Positions 9,746-22,364 of a stretch of 64,000 nt of DNA are shown piece after piece. The stretch spans positions 1 to 64,000 of the forward strand of contig MVAQ01000049.1 in assembly GCA_014825775.1 (NCBI GenBank). Reading direction: 5' to 3'. Position numbers and translations under genes: made by a program. Under the pieces are notes generated by a model. The model did no database searches. It saw only the letters and a program-made list of their open reading frames with translations, and was not told the DNA's origin. The DNA comes from Krasilnikovozyma curviuscula (Eukaryota > Basidiomycota > Tremellomycetes > Cystofilobasidiales > Mrakiaceae). How positions within the stretch are numbered: the stretch's first letter is position 1; each line of letters starts with the position of its first letter.

Positions 9746-12359
9746 ATGTCTGATCCTCGAATGACTGCCAAAGAGGCATTCAACCTCAACGCCGTACGTC
9801 TCTTCCCCCTCTGCCTGCTGCTGCTGCTGCTGCTCTGGCTCCTTTTTGCGATTCTAAGATCTTGACTGACTTGGCCGTCCTGGCTCCTGATAGGCTGCCG
9901 CTGTCAAGCAATACAGCATTGAACCTCGTCTTGGTGAGTAGATTAATCACAATATGTGGGTAGAATGTGCGATGTTGGAAAGGAGGAGGGCTGCCTGCCT
10001 ACCGAGCTGGAAATTGTGGCCTTCGCCGCTCGAAACCACACCTAACCCTTCGCCTACCAGTGATCTTGTCTATATATACTGACGATTCTTGGACTTCCTG
10101 CCACGTCTGTTATTAGATTATAAGACAGTCTCTGCCATCAACGGGTGCGTTCCCTTCCTCCTGCTCAGCCCATTTTTCCCTTCACATGCGTCTGGCGACG
10201 AAACGTAAAGAGATGGATTTCTTACTGACTTATCCGTCTTCCGTCATCTTCTTCATGGTACACCCATCATTATCATCTACCGTAGTCCTCTCGTTGTCCT
10301 CGACAATGTCAAGGTCAGCATATCCCTCCGTCCATCCTCCTTTCGGCCACTCCCCGCCCCCTCCCTCGTTCGCTTACCTTATCTTGCTTCCCTCTTCAGT
10401 TCGCAACCTACAACGAAATCGTCTCCCTTACCCTCCCTGATGGCACCACCCGAGCAGGTCAAGTCCTAGAAGTGTCTGGCCCTCGAGCCATCGTCCAGGT
10501 CTTCGAAGGCACCTCTGGCGTCGACGTCGCTAAGACGCACGTTGAGTTCTCCGGAAGCTCTATGAAGCTGGCCGTCAGTGAGGATATGCAAGGCCGTGTC
10601 TTCAACGGTTCCGGTAAAGCTATCGATAAAGGTCCTAAAGTCATGGCGGAGGATTACTTGGACATAAATGGTGAGAGCCGCGCCTCTCTACCTCCTGCGA
10701 CAGGTGTCATTACTGACGCTTATATTCACCCTTTTGCGTTCTGTCACCACCTTTGAATTCCACAGGCTCCCCAATCAACCCATACTCCCGTATTTATCCA
10801 GAGGAAATGATTCAGACTGGTATTTCCACTATCGACACCATGAACTCGATCGCCCGTGGCCAAAAGATTCCCATTTTCTCTGCCGCCGGTCTCCCACACA
10901 ACGAAGTAGGTCATGAGTGATAAAGGTTGCCTTCATCCCCCTGTTTTTTCGCAGCAGTCTGATTTTGTGTGTTTCGCATCAGATTGCCGCCCAGATCTGT
11001 CGTCAAGCGTCCCTTGTCTCTCACCCCAACCGCCCTGGATCCACCAAGGGCGTACACGATGGCCACGAAGACAACTTCTCGGTCGTCTTCGCCGCCATGG
11101 GTGTCAACATGGAAACGGCCAGATTCTTCAAGAACGACTTCGAGAGCAACGGCTCGTCCGAAAGAGTCACGCTCTTCTTGAACTTGGCAAACGATCCAAC
11201 GTGAGCTCCCTCCTGTCCTTTCTTATTTTCATATTACTTTTTTCTTCAAATTGTACGACTTGTTGCTGATAAACAACTATCTGCCTCGTTCTCTCGCCTT
11301 CGCTGATCGCCACAGTATTGAACGTATCATTACCCCTCGTCTTGCCCTCACCACTGCCGAATACTACGCCTACCAGCTGGAAAAGCACGTTCTTGTTATC
11401 CTTACCGATATGTCTTCCTATGCTGATGCTTTGCGTGAGGTATGTTCTTGCGATTGTCTTTGCCTTCCCCCCTTCTTTTGCTCATTCAATTGCTAACGAC
11501 GCCGCTCCCTTTTTGTTAATCGAAACTACAGGTCTCTGCTGCAAGAGAAGAAGTTCCAGGTCGTCGTGGTTACCCAGGTTACATGTACACAGATTTGTCG
11601 ACTATCTACGAGCGTGCCGGTCGTGTCGAAGGCAGAAATGGTTCCATCACTCAAATTCCAATCTTGACCATGCCTAACGATGGTGTGTCTGCATTTATTC
11701 CATCTGTTTTCCCAAGCTGATCTTCTGACGGATTCAACCTTCATTTTCTGATTACTCGCTGTTCCATGGTCCTTTTCAAACTCACAGACATCACCCACCC
11801 AATTCCAGATCTGACTGGCTACATCACAGAGGGCCAAATCTATGTCGACCGAAACCTGTACAATAGACAGATTTACCCACCCATCAACGTCCTCCCTTCC
11901 CTATCGCGTTTGATGAAGTCTGCCATCGGCGAGAAGCTGACAAGAAAGGACCACGGAGATGTGTCAAACCAGCTGTATGCTAAGTACGCTATTGGAAGAG
12001 ATGCGGCTGCTATGAAGGCTGTTGTTGGTGAAGAGGCACTTGGCGCTGATGACAAGCTCGCATTAGAGTTCTTGGGCAGGTTCGAGAAAGACTTCGTTGG
12101 ACAAGGTAAGCGGCCCTCCGTCTTCACTCTAACTGCGCGTATCTAAATAAACCATGTTTGTGACACAGGTCCATACGAATCTCGAACCATTTTTGACTCC
12201 CTTGACCTCGCATGGGAGCTTCTCCGTAAATTCCCTAAAGAATCCCTCAACCGTATCTCGCCAAAGATCATGGCCGAGTACTATACAAGGAAACCAACTA
12301 GTTCCGGCAAAGCGACGAAGGACAACGAAGAGGCGGAAGAGAAGCTAGTGGATGCGTGA
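9746..12359 (+). CDS. VMA2: V-type proton ATPase subunit B
   Basis: Non-catalytic nucleotide-binding subunit of the V1 head; it alternates with subunit A and couples ATP hydrolysis to proton pumping in vacuolar and endosomal membranes. The CDS has many introns: short first exons at 9746 ([16 protein letters not shown]), 9895, 10116 and 10287, then longer ones. The full length reads through to GAT GCG TGA at 12351-12359, about 510 residues. Clear family segments are [53 protein letters not shown] and [10 protein letters not shown]. No break was seen. The first intron carries a CTG repeat. Confidence 0.97.
9815..9832 (+). repeat. (CTG)6 in intron 1 of the V-ATPase B gene
   Basis: Six CTG units 25 to 30 bases after the first donor site. 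Confidence 0.85.
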
Positions 12360-12611
12360 AACAATTAGTAATGGCGGGGCTCTGCGACGATATATCAGAC
12401 CTTTCCTTGCGTACTTTTTCCTGGCTTATTAAATGACAGATCGACAAACCACTTTATATGATGAGATATAGCTCCATTTTACCCTTTAAGAGCATCTCCT
12501 CGGTGAATCCAGAAATGCACCCACCCTTCGCTCTTGCAAACGCCCGTCAACAGGTTGTAGTGTCCAACATGTGTGTCCCGTTTTTACAGCCAACCTAAGT
12601 GCCTATTCAAT

Positions 12612-13868
12612 TTATTCATCGTGATTATTATTATCGATATTGTCATCAACGTCGTCGGCAATCGCATCCTCCTTGTTTTCCTTTTTCTGCGGTAATCGAT
12701 TTATAATACTTTCTCGTGCCACTCGTTCCTGTACCGACAGCCTATCGTCCTCGATCTACAGTATCAAAGTAGAATGACCAAGAAAGAATGTCAGCAATAC
12801 TGTTCACAGAGCTGTGGATACCGCTAGAAGAAGACGCACGTTTCGTAGCGCTTGAGAGATTCGGGCGGCTTCTTCTTGCTTTGCTGAGATCGAAGCCTTT
12901 TTAGTTGCCTGGAACCTATCGTTTTGAAAGAGAGATCGTAGAAGTCAGCGTCACCTCACCTGTCTTGACGAACGACAGGATGGACCAGTTCAGCCAGCCC
13001 CATGCAAAGCATAAGAGCCTTCCCCCCCTTCTTGATTTTGGGAAAGGCAAAGCAGACTCACCTATCAGTTACCAGCTGGAGTTTCTCCTTGAGGGCGTTG
13101 ACGCCGAGTTGAAGAGTAGGAAGCGTGATGGGTGTGGGATGAAAGACGTATGACTGTGACATAGAGACGACTCTTGTTCGGAATCCCACTATGACAGTTA
13201 AGTATGCTCTCGTCAGATAAGTTTACCCAAAGATGATAAGGAACTTTATAGATGATGTGGGACCTACTCATAACGAGATATTCTTTGCCGCCTGATATGA
13301 AGAGGACTTTCTTCTGAAGCATGCCGTTCGTTTCTTTTATGGCTGAGAACTTAGGGTTGGTGGGATCATTGAGGATGTTGGATCCGATCAAGATGAGTGT
13401 CTGAAGACGTACAAAGGAGAGACCGCGTCAGTTTCTGGCGACGGCGGGGAGGAGTGGAGAGTAGGATCCTGAGACAAGGCTGTGAGAGACTCACGGAAAC
13501 ACAATCATAAGCCTGTAATGGAGAAGATTGCAGATCATGTCAATGGTACATCTTGAAAACTAATGAACCAACTTCCTTCACTCTCTTTCCTACAAACTTA
13601 CGTTCGAATAGCTGTTGCCCCCAATAATGTCCTTATCCAACAGCCTGCTAAACTCAATCATCTTGATCTTTCTCTTCTTTTGATCCTCAAGAGTTGCAGT
13701 GTCCTGAGCTGCTGTTGAGGTGGAAGCCCGTTTCTCGATTGCTGCGAGACGGTCTTCTCTCGATGGAATTGGGGGTTGGGGTAATGGGGCGATGGACATG
13801 GCTGCAGACGGCGAGGATACTGTAGGAACTGCGACTGGAGAAGAAGGAGAAGAAGGGAATTTAGGCAT
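12612..13868 (-). CDS. PUB (PUG)-domain protein
   Basis: The start used is ATG 13868 (MPKFPSSPSS), the first in-frame Met. The open frame continues upstream for about 75 codons through an apparent intron without a Met, so the true start is unsure. Order: Ser/Pro-rich N-terminus; a basic helix (EDQKKRKIKMIEFSRLL); then a PUB-like domain with T-L-I-L-I-G-S-N-I-L-N-D-P-T-N-P-K-F-S-A-I and ending V-L-F-I-S-G-G-K-E-Y-L-V-M-M-G-F. A coiled-coil-like Lys/Glu/Ala helix and an acidic tail rich in Asp and Asn follow. PUB domains bind the C-terminus of the Cdc48/p97 AAA ATPase. I see no UBX or transglutaminase domain. At least five introns are needed; each junction I checked keeps frame. TAA at 12612-12614. 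Confidence 0.7.
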
Positions 13869-14836
13869 GGAAGTTTTCTTCCCGAGAGAGCCCTTGGAGG
13901 ACGAGAAGTTGGAATTCCAGATTGGCTTGTGACTGGATTCCTCGGTGAACGGGAACGGGAAATCGACTGGGGAATGAACACTGCAAAGGTCAGAGAGCTT
14001 CTAACGATGTGCAAACGAGAAAAGAGTAGCAATCGAACTCTCACCGGAATCTAGTCTTGTGTTTATCTGATCGAATGGGTGGCTGAAGGCAACCTCGGAA
14101 GGTCTCCTTCCACGCGAAGGCTGCTGCCACTCACACTCCAAGACCGATTGCAAGTTTGCGATCACGCACTCTTAGAATGGAATATGATGATATATTTTTG
14201 TATTTGATAGACAGAGCGGGTTTGATATACGTAACTTAAGAAAAATCGATAGCTTCAGCCTCTCTAGAAAGATGTCAATTCTTACATCAGGAGAGTGGGG
14301 GCTGGAGAAATATGGAGACGCGGATCTATCTTGTATGTTACAGAAGATAGATGGTGTGAGTGATGAGCTTGGGCTGATTTCCGGTCGATTTGAGGGGCCA
14401 GGTTATGTAAAGACATGTACTTCAGGTCTGTTGTATGTTGGAGTGTCGCATTCTGTAGCTCTCTCAAAACATCAAATATATCGTATTCATATGGCAAATA
14501 CGATGATTCCCATACCAGATAGCTTGCTGAAGAGTACCCTGCGCGGAGAGAGAAAACCAGGAGAGATAGCAACGGACTGACACTTTTATCAGGGGAGCGC
14601 GTTTCATGATCAGCGCCAGCTACATTGCCAGTCCCACTGCTGGGCACCTTAGATCAATTCTCAATAGAATCCAGTTAGAAGTTCCTCTCACAGATCGCTT
14701 CTTTTAGTCGACCTGTCCAGTGCGCTTTCGAGTTCGGGCCATCGCCACCACTTTGATTACCGAACTTGCTTTGCAGTTTCATCGATTTTCAGTCCGTCGA
14801 CAAGCAACCGTTCTAATCTCACCTGGTCTGTCAAGG
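13869..14836. other. Divergent intergenic region, PUB-domain gene / P450
   Basis: Overlapping open frames at 14272-14580 (+) and 14282-14647 (-) contradict each other and show no family signal. The stretch 13870-14140 may hold a 5' exon or leader of the PUB-domain gene, because its frame stays open. Confidence 0.4.
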
Positions 14837-17222
14837 ATGGACTCTCTCTATCAGTCAGTTGTAGCATCGAAGTACGTCCTCTTTCACAAGTCGATTCTAG
14901 CCAACGGCCAGACACTGATGATCCTTTTTCAACTCAGCTCCTCCCTCGGCTTGACTGCGGCCCTCTCCCACATACCCTGGTCCCAGGTAGCAGCAGCAGG
15001 CACCTCGATTTACTTCATCCGCTTCATCGTCAGGTCCATCTTGAACTACAAAGCAGCCAGCGTTCGTCCTGTTTACTCGATTTGGAACAGCGGTGGGCAA
15101 CTCACTGTATGATTCTCCTTTGTGCTAAGGTAGGCGGTGGATGTCCCCGGGGTATTCTTCCCTCTTGGTGTCCCCTGGAGATTTTTGCTGCCCTCGATAC
15201 CGTGGATCAACGACTCGAACAGACTCCACTGGACAAAAGGATTCGACAGTATGCAGGTCTTCCTTTAGCTCCACATCTTTGTTCCTGAGTATCTCATCCG
15301 TTATCTATGTGTAGAGTATATCGCATTTGGCTCTCCGATCGTAAAAATCACTGGCATATGGGCGACCCACCCGTCTTTACACATCGCCTCGTCCTCCGCC
15401 GCCAAACAAATCAGCCTGAAGTAATGTCCTCCCCTCTTCACATTATGAGGCTTCAAAAACTAATGAGATTCCTGTTGTCCAGTCGTAAGGTTTGGGAGAA
15501 ACCGCTCGAGTTCTATGGCGTTCTCTCATTCTTTGGAAAAGTGAATCATTGACCCCCTCCCTTTGCTAAATGTGGCCTATCTTCTAACACGCTCTCCTCA
15601 AATTCTCCCATAGAACCTCGTAATCACCGAAGGACAAGAATGGAAGCTCCACAGGCGCATCGTTGGGCCTTCCTTTTCTGAGGGAGCGTACAAGCTCGTC
15701 TGGGACGAGACGCTTGCTGTTTACTCTGAGTTGATTGCTGCTGAAGGCTGGGGGTCGTTATCCACTGGTGAGACAGCAGTGTGTAAAGATATGGTTGATG
15801 TCACTATGCGATTGGCGTTGATCGTCATCTGTCCGTCTTCCTCCTCGCCCTTCCGGCTCTTTCATTCCCAGCGCATACTGACAATGTGTACTTTGATTCT
15901 TCTGAACATCTAGCCCGTGCTGCATTCAATATTCCCATGCCGTGGAAGGACGACACGACTACCTCGGTCCCGGAGGGATACACCATGACTGCCTCCGCCG
16001 CCTTACGCATCGCAACGTCCCACACCAAAACCCGTATCATCACACCCAAGGTCTGTTTTCCTCGATTGCTTCCATTCAAAGTTCTCTTTTAATCTTTGTC
16101 TTCTAGTGGGCCTACAAATTCCCAAGCAAGCACCTCAGGACCATTGACGCCGCGTTTCGTGATCTGGAGGGGTACATGCACGCCATGCTCCGCGAAAGGA
16201 AAGCCGCGTACGAGCGCGGTGAGCCGGCGGAGAAAAAGGATCTCTTCAATAGTCTTGTGATTGCTAATGCAGATGGTGAAGGCAGCCTCGGGGATGAAGA
16301 AGTTATCGGGAACGTGTTTATTTTCTTACTGGCTGGTGCGTCAAGTTGTTTTCCCTTCTGAGAATCCCTTTTTACCCTCGTACAACCTGTCTTGAGACTG
16401 AGTTTTGATGGTTTTAATTCTGTCTCCCACCCGTTAACATGTCGAACAGGTCACGAAACTTCTGGCCATACGCTCGGCTTCGCGCTTGCGCTTCTCGCGC
16501 TACACCCCACCAAACAAGCTTTCCTTCATACCCAGTCCATCCTCCTTCCTCCCTCTCCATCATATGCTTCCTTCTCTCAGCAATCGTATGCTCTTGCAGT
16601 ACTTTACGAAACGATGCGGCTTTTTGCACCAGTGTCCTACATACCAAAACGCGCGACGGAGGACACCTGGATTTCTTACACGCCCATTGAGGGTGGAGAG
16701 GGGGAGAGGTTGTTTGTTCCTAAGGGAACTGACGTGATGTTAGATGTTCCGGGAATACACATGAACCGTACGGTGTTCCTCCGTTTCTTTTTCCAATGAA
16801 GTGTGATGCTGAACTTGTCGTTTCTTTCTTGGGGATTACCAGCGACGGAGTGGGAAAACCCGAAAGACTTCCTTCCTGAGAGATTCCTAGGAGATTGGAA
16901 TAAGGACGCGTTCTTCCCGTTCTCAGCTGGTCCACGCGCTTGCATCGGTCGTCGATTCAGGTAAGCACCACCGTTATCCTCCATTCCCCTCCACTTACAC
17001 AACACTGACACAATTCTCGTTTTTTCATTATTTTTAAAAAGTGAGGTTGAGTCCGTTGCTCTCCTAGTTCTTCTCATCCGAGACTTTGAGGTGTCCGTCA
17101 CACCGGCGTACGACGGTGAGCCGTGGGAGGAGATGGAGGCGCGACTGCTTCGAGCAAAGGAAGGAATCACGTTGACGCCATGGGACGTCAAGCTGACACT
17201 CAAACGGAGGGCGAAAGAGTAG
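14837..17222 (+). CDS. Cytochrome P450 monooxygenase
   Basis: Starts at ATG 14837 (MDSLYQSVVAS), with a hydrophobic N-terminal anchor (IPWSQVAAAGTSIYFIRFIV) for the ER membrane. Spliced exons give the usual order: C-helix W-K-L-H-R-R-I-V-G-P-S-F-S (about 15640), I-helix A-G-H-E-T-S-G-H-T (joined over an intron near 16340-16450), K-helix E-T-M-R (16605), P-E-R-F (16880), and the heme loop F-S-A-G-P-R-A-C-I-G-R-R-F (16920-16955). The loop Cys is the axial heme ligand. The last exon ends LTLKRRAKE at 17222. All core motifs are intact, so it should be active. Substrate and CYP family cannot be set by eye. It stands alone: the nearest enzymes (methyltransferase, oxidoreductase) are not clearly part of one pathway. 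Confidence 0.93.
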
Positions 17223-18226
17223 TAGAGGAAAATCTTGGCTAGTTCTTTGTTGTTTGTGTTTGTATAATGAAGTCTATAGGAAATCCATCTTTTGTGTTGA
17301 TTCTATTAATATTTTCTCAGATGGGTGCTCATGATTTTTCATTTCGAAGGGCTACTGGTTTTTATCATTCTCATAGATACTGGTGCTTCTCAATATTGGT
17401 GATGACAACGTAGGCGACGTGCTCCCTCCGTCCGTCACAACGACAGAAAACGTTCTGAGCTACAGGTAGTATTTTTTGGCAAAGTCGAGCGTAGGTGTCA
17501 CCAAAACCTTAGCTGAGGATATCAACTCTGACATAGAAAACAATATTGAGCACTTTGGAGCAGTTCCAGATCTCTGCTACCTTCACCGATCTGGAAAAAA
17601 ACGGATAAATTAGTTATGCAAGAATCCATCTTCGCCCTCGTCGCTCTTAAAAAACATGCAAGACCAGGAACACTTGTTTTTCTGAAAAATGATCTGGCTG
17701 GCTCAGAAAAGCTTGTGTTGGTGGGCAAGAAGCGCCTGATTCTGAACAAAAAATATTGTTTGACGTTTGATATTTCTCCCCGTTATTAGTCGCTTATATT
17801 GACGCTATTGGTTAAGAGTACTGAGCCTTAGAAACCGCCTTTAAAGAGAGAATGTTAATTTCAGCGTTCAAAAGTTCGGAGTTTCTGTAGTCACCTTCCC
17901 TCCGTTGGGGATAGGTTTCTCACAGGCAAGCTCACCGAGCCGGAGTTTGCTCCAAAGCTTTAGGGACATAGAGCCCCGGTTGGAGCGTGTTTATGGAGGT
18001 ATAATCAGAATGGGAAAGTTTTTGCTCTCTCTAGAAGCTGTACTAAGCTCAAGGTACGCTGGCTTTGGTCATTGCTCTTTGCGCAATCCCATCGCTGCTA
18101 CATAAAGAAACAGCTAGTCCTTTGCTTCTGTTCTGATGCTTTTGTTTTGTTTTGCTTGCATTCTAATTAAAGCACTAAATCCCTTTCTAATGATCTGTGA
18201 TGAGGGGAACTCAAGAGCTACGAACG
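17223..18226. other. Convergent intergenic region
   Basis: About 1 kb between the 3' ends of the P450 (+) and the methyltransferase (-). Nothing recognisable; short frames at 17522-17749 and 17905-18105 lack splice or family support. Confidence 0.5.
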
Positions 18227-19603
18227 TCACTTCACTGACGATTTCTTCCAAACGACCAAACCCATCACGCGTCGAAGCTTCAGCACCGACTCACCGCTCC
18301 AACTCGGTAGAGCCTTGACGTTCTTCAGCTGACACTTGATGAAATCCTTCTCTGGGTTGCCTTAATCGATACACATGGCGAGATTCAACACAATGAGATG
18401 GCTGGTGTAGGTGAGGAGTTCACGCGGAGAACTTACTGGCTCGATACCGGATCACAGGCGACACCGAATCGATATAAGCTTCAAACTAGTGCCACAACGA
18501 CCAGAAAATTACAATTAGCAAGGATAGGGAGAGAAAACAGTGGAGAATGTCACAGAAAGCATGAAAACCGCACCTCATCCAACGTCATCTCAATACTCAT
18601 CCCTTTCGCCATTTCATCCTCCACTTCCTCTTGTTCCACTAGAATTCCCTTATCCTCTCTCACATCCCACTTCAGTGCCTCCCAACCTTCCTTTCCACAC
18701 GTAGCCTCCAAATACCCGCGCCCAGCTTCCCATCCCCATTTCCGCCGCCATCCCTCTCCCCCAACATCCGATGCCAAAAAGGAAGGTGCTGTTGACAAGG
18801 AAGGGAGGGGGAGCGTGTCGTACAGTGAGAAGGTCATCTGATTGCCTGGTGAGCGGTACGGTGCGAGGGGGCCCAGATAGAGACGTGTGAGGAGGAGTTC
18901 GATGAGTTGTGGTGGGAGAGTTTTCGGTTCAACTAACAATGCTTAAAATACGTTAGAATGCAAAGCAAGACTCAGAAGAAGATTTCGAATACAAAGAAGG
19001 TTACTCACGAGGTATGTACCCGGGCCCGAACGTCCACACTGCGACGCTTCCCCCCGGTCGCACAACGCGCTGCATCTCCGTCCAGAATTTGTCGTGGTCA
19101 AACCAATGGGCGGCCGTCCCTGCAGTGATCAAGTCGACACTCTCGTCTGACAGAAAAGTGAGCGAGTGGGCGGGAAGAGTGTGGTACTGTTTCGACGACG
19201 ACACATGTTCAGCTGAGCAGACTAAGAAGAGGGGTTGAAAGAGGGACCTACGGTGACATTTGGAAGAGTGGGAGCTCCATCGTACATGGCTTTTGAGATA
19301 TCGACACCGTGGACGGTCTTGAAGAGTGGTGAGAGATACTTCGTGACTGTGCCCTTTGACCAAGCGTATGTCCGACAGCGGGATTGCCTTAGTCCTTTTG
19401 CCATCCGAGCAAGCCCAAACTGTATAAAATAGAAAGATACGTACAGGTCCACATCCTAAATCGACAGCAAGGTCGAAGTGGGCGCCCGTCGACGAAAGGT
19501 AAGCCTGCAGCAAGGGGTAAAGGGCGGGAGGGTAAGGCGCGCGAGCTTTGGCGTACGACGAGCCTTGGACCGACTCCCATGCTTGTGAATTCGAAGGAGA
19601 CAT
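18227..19603 (-). CDS. Class I SAM-dependent methyltransferase (type-11 family)
   Basis: Starts at ATG 19603 (MSPSNSQAWESVQGSSYAKA). Motif I is V-D-L-G-C-G-P, then after an intron G-T-V-T-K-Y-L. The acidic strand-2 motif is V-H-G-V-D-I-S-K-A-M. An A-G-T-A-A-H-W-F-D segment and R-V-V-R-P-G-G-S-V-A-V-W follow in the third exon. These match fungal trans-aconitate/'methyltransferase domain' proteins with the seven-strand Rossmann fold. C-terminal exons at about 18560-18930, 18440-18480 and 18227-18330 give an end of RVMGLVVWKKSSVK and TGA at 18227-18229. The last two exons rest only on frame and splice sites. The substrate is probably a small molecule; nothing in the sequence fixes it. It is divergent from the oxidoreductase at 20056. 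Confidence 0.82.
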
Positions 19604-20055
19604 GAGAGAAAGACAAGGAGGATGCTATAGGAAGGAGGGAGAGGGAAGAGGGTAGAAGTGAGAGACGGAGGGCAGGAAAGCGTCTGGTCACTCTGCGCCA
19701 CCTCAGCGTTCTGATCGCAAGGACTGTCTGTCATCCCAAGCACACTCGGAGCAGTATGACCGAATGCACATGAGTCAAATCACCGCTTTGGGTCTCTCTG
19801 ATTGACATTGAGCCCTTCCCGAACGAGATTTGGCCCTGTTTCCATCCCACGGAGCGAGCATGGAAGTCCGTTGCAACCAATCATATCGCTAGATGAGATG
19901 GAAATTGCCAGCATAGGTTCATTAAAAAAACAAAGGAGGCTATAAAAGCTGATGGAGCAGACTAGGGTAGTCCTGCTTTTCCCTTCTTTCCCTTCTTTCC
20001 CTTCCATCCAACCATTGTTGAACGCCACATAATTTACCCCTCGTCTATTCCGAAT
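19604..20055. other. Divergent promoter region, methyltransferase / oxidoreductase
   Basis: Contains a TATAAAA at 19941-19947 on the + strand and a pyrimidine tract built of CCCTTCTTT units (about 19979-20006). Both suit the promoter of the oxidoreductase at 20056. Confidence 0.5.
19941..19947 (+). promoter_or_regulatory. TATA box candidate for the FAD oxidoreductase
   Basis: TATAAAA about 109 bases upstream of the ATG at 20056, with a CT-rich tract just downstream, a common arrangement around fungal transcription starts. Confidence 0.5.
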
Positions 20056-21878
20056 ATGCTCAACATTGTGATTGTGAGCGGCGAGCAACTCCAACCTCGT
20101 ATAATCTATGCTACTCTGCTACTGATACTGATAACCTCAATGTCTGTTTTTTCTGCCCCCTCAAGATTGGTGCTTCCCTTGCAGGTGAGAAGCCTCCAGT
20201 CATCACCCCCTTCTTTGCATGTTAGTAAACTGAACCCGTACTTGTTTATTATTTGTGGACAGGTGGTACCACCGCTCGCGCTCTGGAGAAGCTCCTCCCG
20301 AGCACACACAGAATCATCCTCATTGATGTCAACGACTTCGCTTATTTTCCTCCTTGCGGGTTGCGTGCTTCTGTCGTGCCAGGTACACTTCACCCTCCCC
20401 GATCTTTCTGTTTCTTCCAGATCTAACTCACAACTTCCTCTATTTATTAGGATGGGAGGAACGTGCCCTCGCCCCTCTGGGTCATTTCTTCCCACAAGGG
20501 TCGAGACATGTTGTCCTCCCCCTCACACGCGTCCTGTCCATCTCCCCTAAAGAGATCACCATCTCGCATCCTCACCCAGAACACGGAATTCGCGAAATTA
20601 TTGAATACCACTACGCTGTCGTAGCTACGGGAACAACGTCAGTCCCCTTTTCTCTCCGTTTATTAGTATTAGTGGAGATTAGGCCGCTCATGGCGGTTAA
20701 AGGGAGACAGGTACGCTGCACCTGGAAGGATCGTTGGGCCTACTCGGCACGAGGGTATCTCTAGCCTCAAGATTCTCCAATCCCAGATTGCCAAAGCGCA
20801 CAATATCCTCATTGTCGGCGGTGGAGCTGTACGTCCTGTCTTCGAGATCGTGTCCCGTCATTCTAGTCTGACAATTTTTAGCAACAGGTCGGCGTTGAGT
20901 TTCTTGGTGAAGTCCTATGTTTTCACACAGGAAAGAAAGTCACCCTCGTTTCCTCAGCCTCCCGCCTGATCCCGACCTGGGGACAGGAGCTGCATGACGT
21001 GCTGTACCCACAGGTGCTCAAGCTTGGAGCTGACCTCATATTCAACGACCGGGTTATTCTTGCACAACAGCAGAGAACAGGTGTTGCATTAGGTGGCAAA
21101 GTGTTTCAGACCGAAAAAGGGAGGAAAGTGGAGGCTGATTTTGTAGTCGTTGCGACTGGCAACAAAGTGAGTGTTTTTTTCTCGCATGTCTTTTCAAAAA
21201 GGTCTGCATGGACCTTCCTCCAATACCACTCAATTCATTAACTCGTCATCCATATGTTTAATCACTCTTTTGGCTTTCTGACGCTCTGTGTGATGAAATG
21301 GACAGCGCAACGAACACCTAGTCACTGCCGCCGACAATACTGCCGTCGACGCAGACGGCGCGATCAGAACCCTCAAGTCTGAAGACGGAAAAGGTTCAAC
21401 TCTACAGGTATCCAATCACTCTTCTTTTCCTTGGAGTCCCCGTCTGTCAATTGACTGGGCTCTGTGATGCGTTTCTGTTAGGTCGACTCAACGATCCTCA
21501 CCCGAGTTTTCGCCGTCGGGGACTGTAACGATACACTCCCAACCACAGCGTTCGGAGCCAATGTCCGTTCTTTTTGTAATTAGTTTCCCCTTATCTTTGC
21601 TGACTCTCTTTCTGAGATAGATGTCCGCGCCTATTGTTGCCCAAAACATTGTTGCGCATCTCACCTCGTCTCCTCTCAAATTCTATACCGGGCCACCAAT
21701 GGATGTCTTGTCTATCTCTCTCGGAAGTACCGGTGGTGCTGTAGCAGGCTTGCCGCTTGTGGGAATTAGAGGAAAGTGGGTCAGCGCTTGGATGAAGGGT
21801 AGGGATCTGATGTTTGGGATGAGTGGGTTTGGTAAGACATTTAAATGGACGAGGGAGGGTCAGCAGACCGGAAATTAA
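20056..21878 (+). CDS. AIFM2/AMID-like FAD/NAD(P)H oxidoreductase
   Basis: Pyridine-nucleotide-disulfide-type flavoprotein of the apoptosis-inducing-factor-2 family (quinone or related electron acceptor). The first exons are tiny: ATG CTC AAC ATT GTG ATT, then ATTGGTGCTTCCCTTGCAG, then the exon at about 20263. Together they rebuild the FAD-binding Rossmann motif IVIIGASLAGGTTARALEK. The second dinucleotide fold is I-L-I-V-G-G-G-A-V-G-V-E-F (about 20800-20910). The late flavin motif is F-A-V-G-D-C-N-D-T (about 21510). The end is KTFKWTREGQQTGN, TAA at 21876-21878, giving about 390 residues. An A-T-G-T-T-Y-A-A-P join over the intron at 20636-20709 confirms the model. No mitochondrial leader is seen, which fits the AIFM2 rather than the AIF branch. 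Confidence 0.88.
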
Positions 21879-22364
21879 TGCCTGTATCAAAAGACAGAGG
21901 AGGGTTCAGGGACTAGGACGAGTCGATTTTTACGACGAGCAGAATGTCAAAGAGTTTTATAAGTAGATGGTCGCATTAGACTTTGGAAAATGTTTTATTT
22001 TTCTACTATACTCTAAAGTCTTTTTCTGTAAGTAGTACTAAATATCATATCTATAGTCACATCTATAGAACAGAGGGAAAAATCGGTACCCAATCGCCCA
22101 GTTTCATACCGAAATTGTGGGTTTCGAATTAACCGGCTTGCTTCTGACTATAAAACAACCTTCAAAGTCGGTGTCAAGGCAACAGAATCTTACTTGGCTC
22201 TTACCCCTGCTCTAAAAGACAACCAGAGGTTGATCTCTTGTGGTCGTTCCTGGACAGCACCGACAGCTTTGAAAAACGCAACAGTATATTCGAGAGACTC
22301 TCAGCCGTTTATCACCTTCATTGAGAAATTCCTGGTCACCACTGTCTTGAACTTATAGTTCATC
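21879..22364. other. Intergenic region upstream of the PP2C gene
   Basis: 3' flank of the oxidoreductase and promoter of the phosphatase. No gene or clear motif seen. Confidence 0.5.

Noticed and set aside
14272..14647. Overlapping frames of 102 (+) and 121 (-) codons
   Set aside because: They oppose each other over the same bases; neither has introns or recognisable motifs, and both lie in a likely promoter.
14837..21878. Secondary-metabolite cluster of P450, methyltransferase and oxidoreductase
   Set aside because: No backbone synthase is in the window, and the oxidoreductase is an AIFM2-type housekeeping family.
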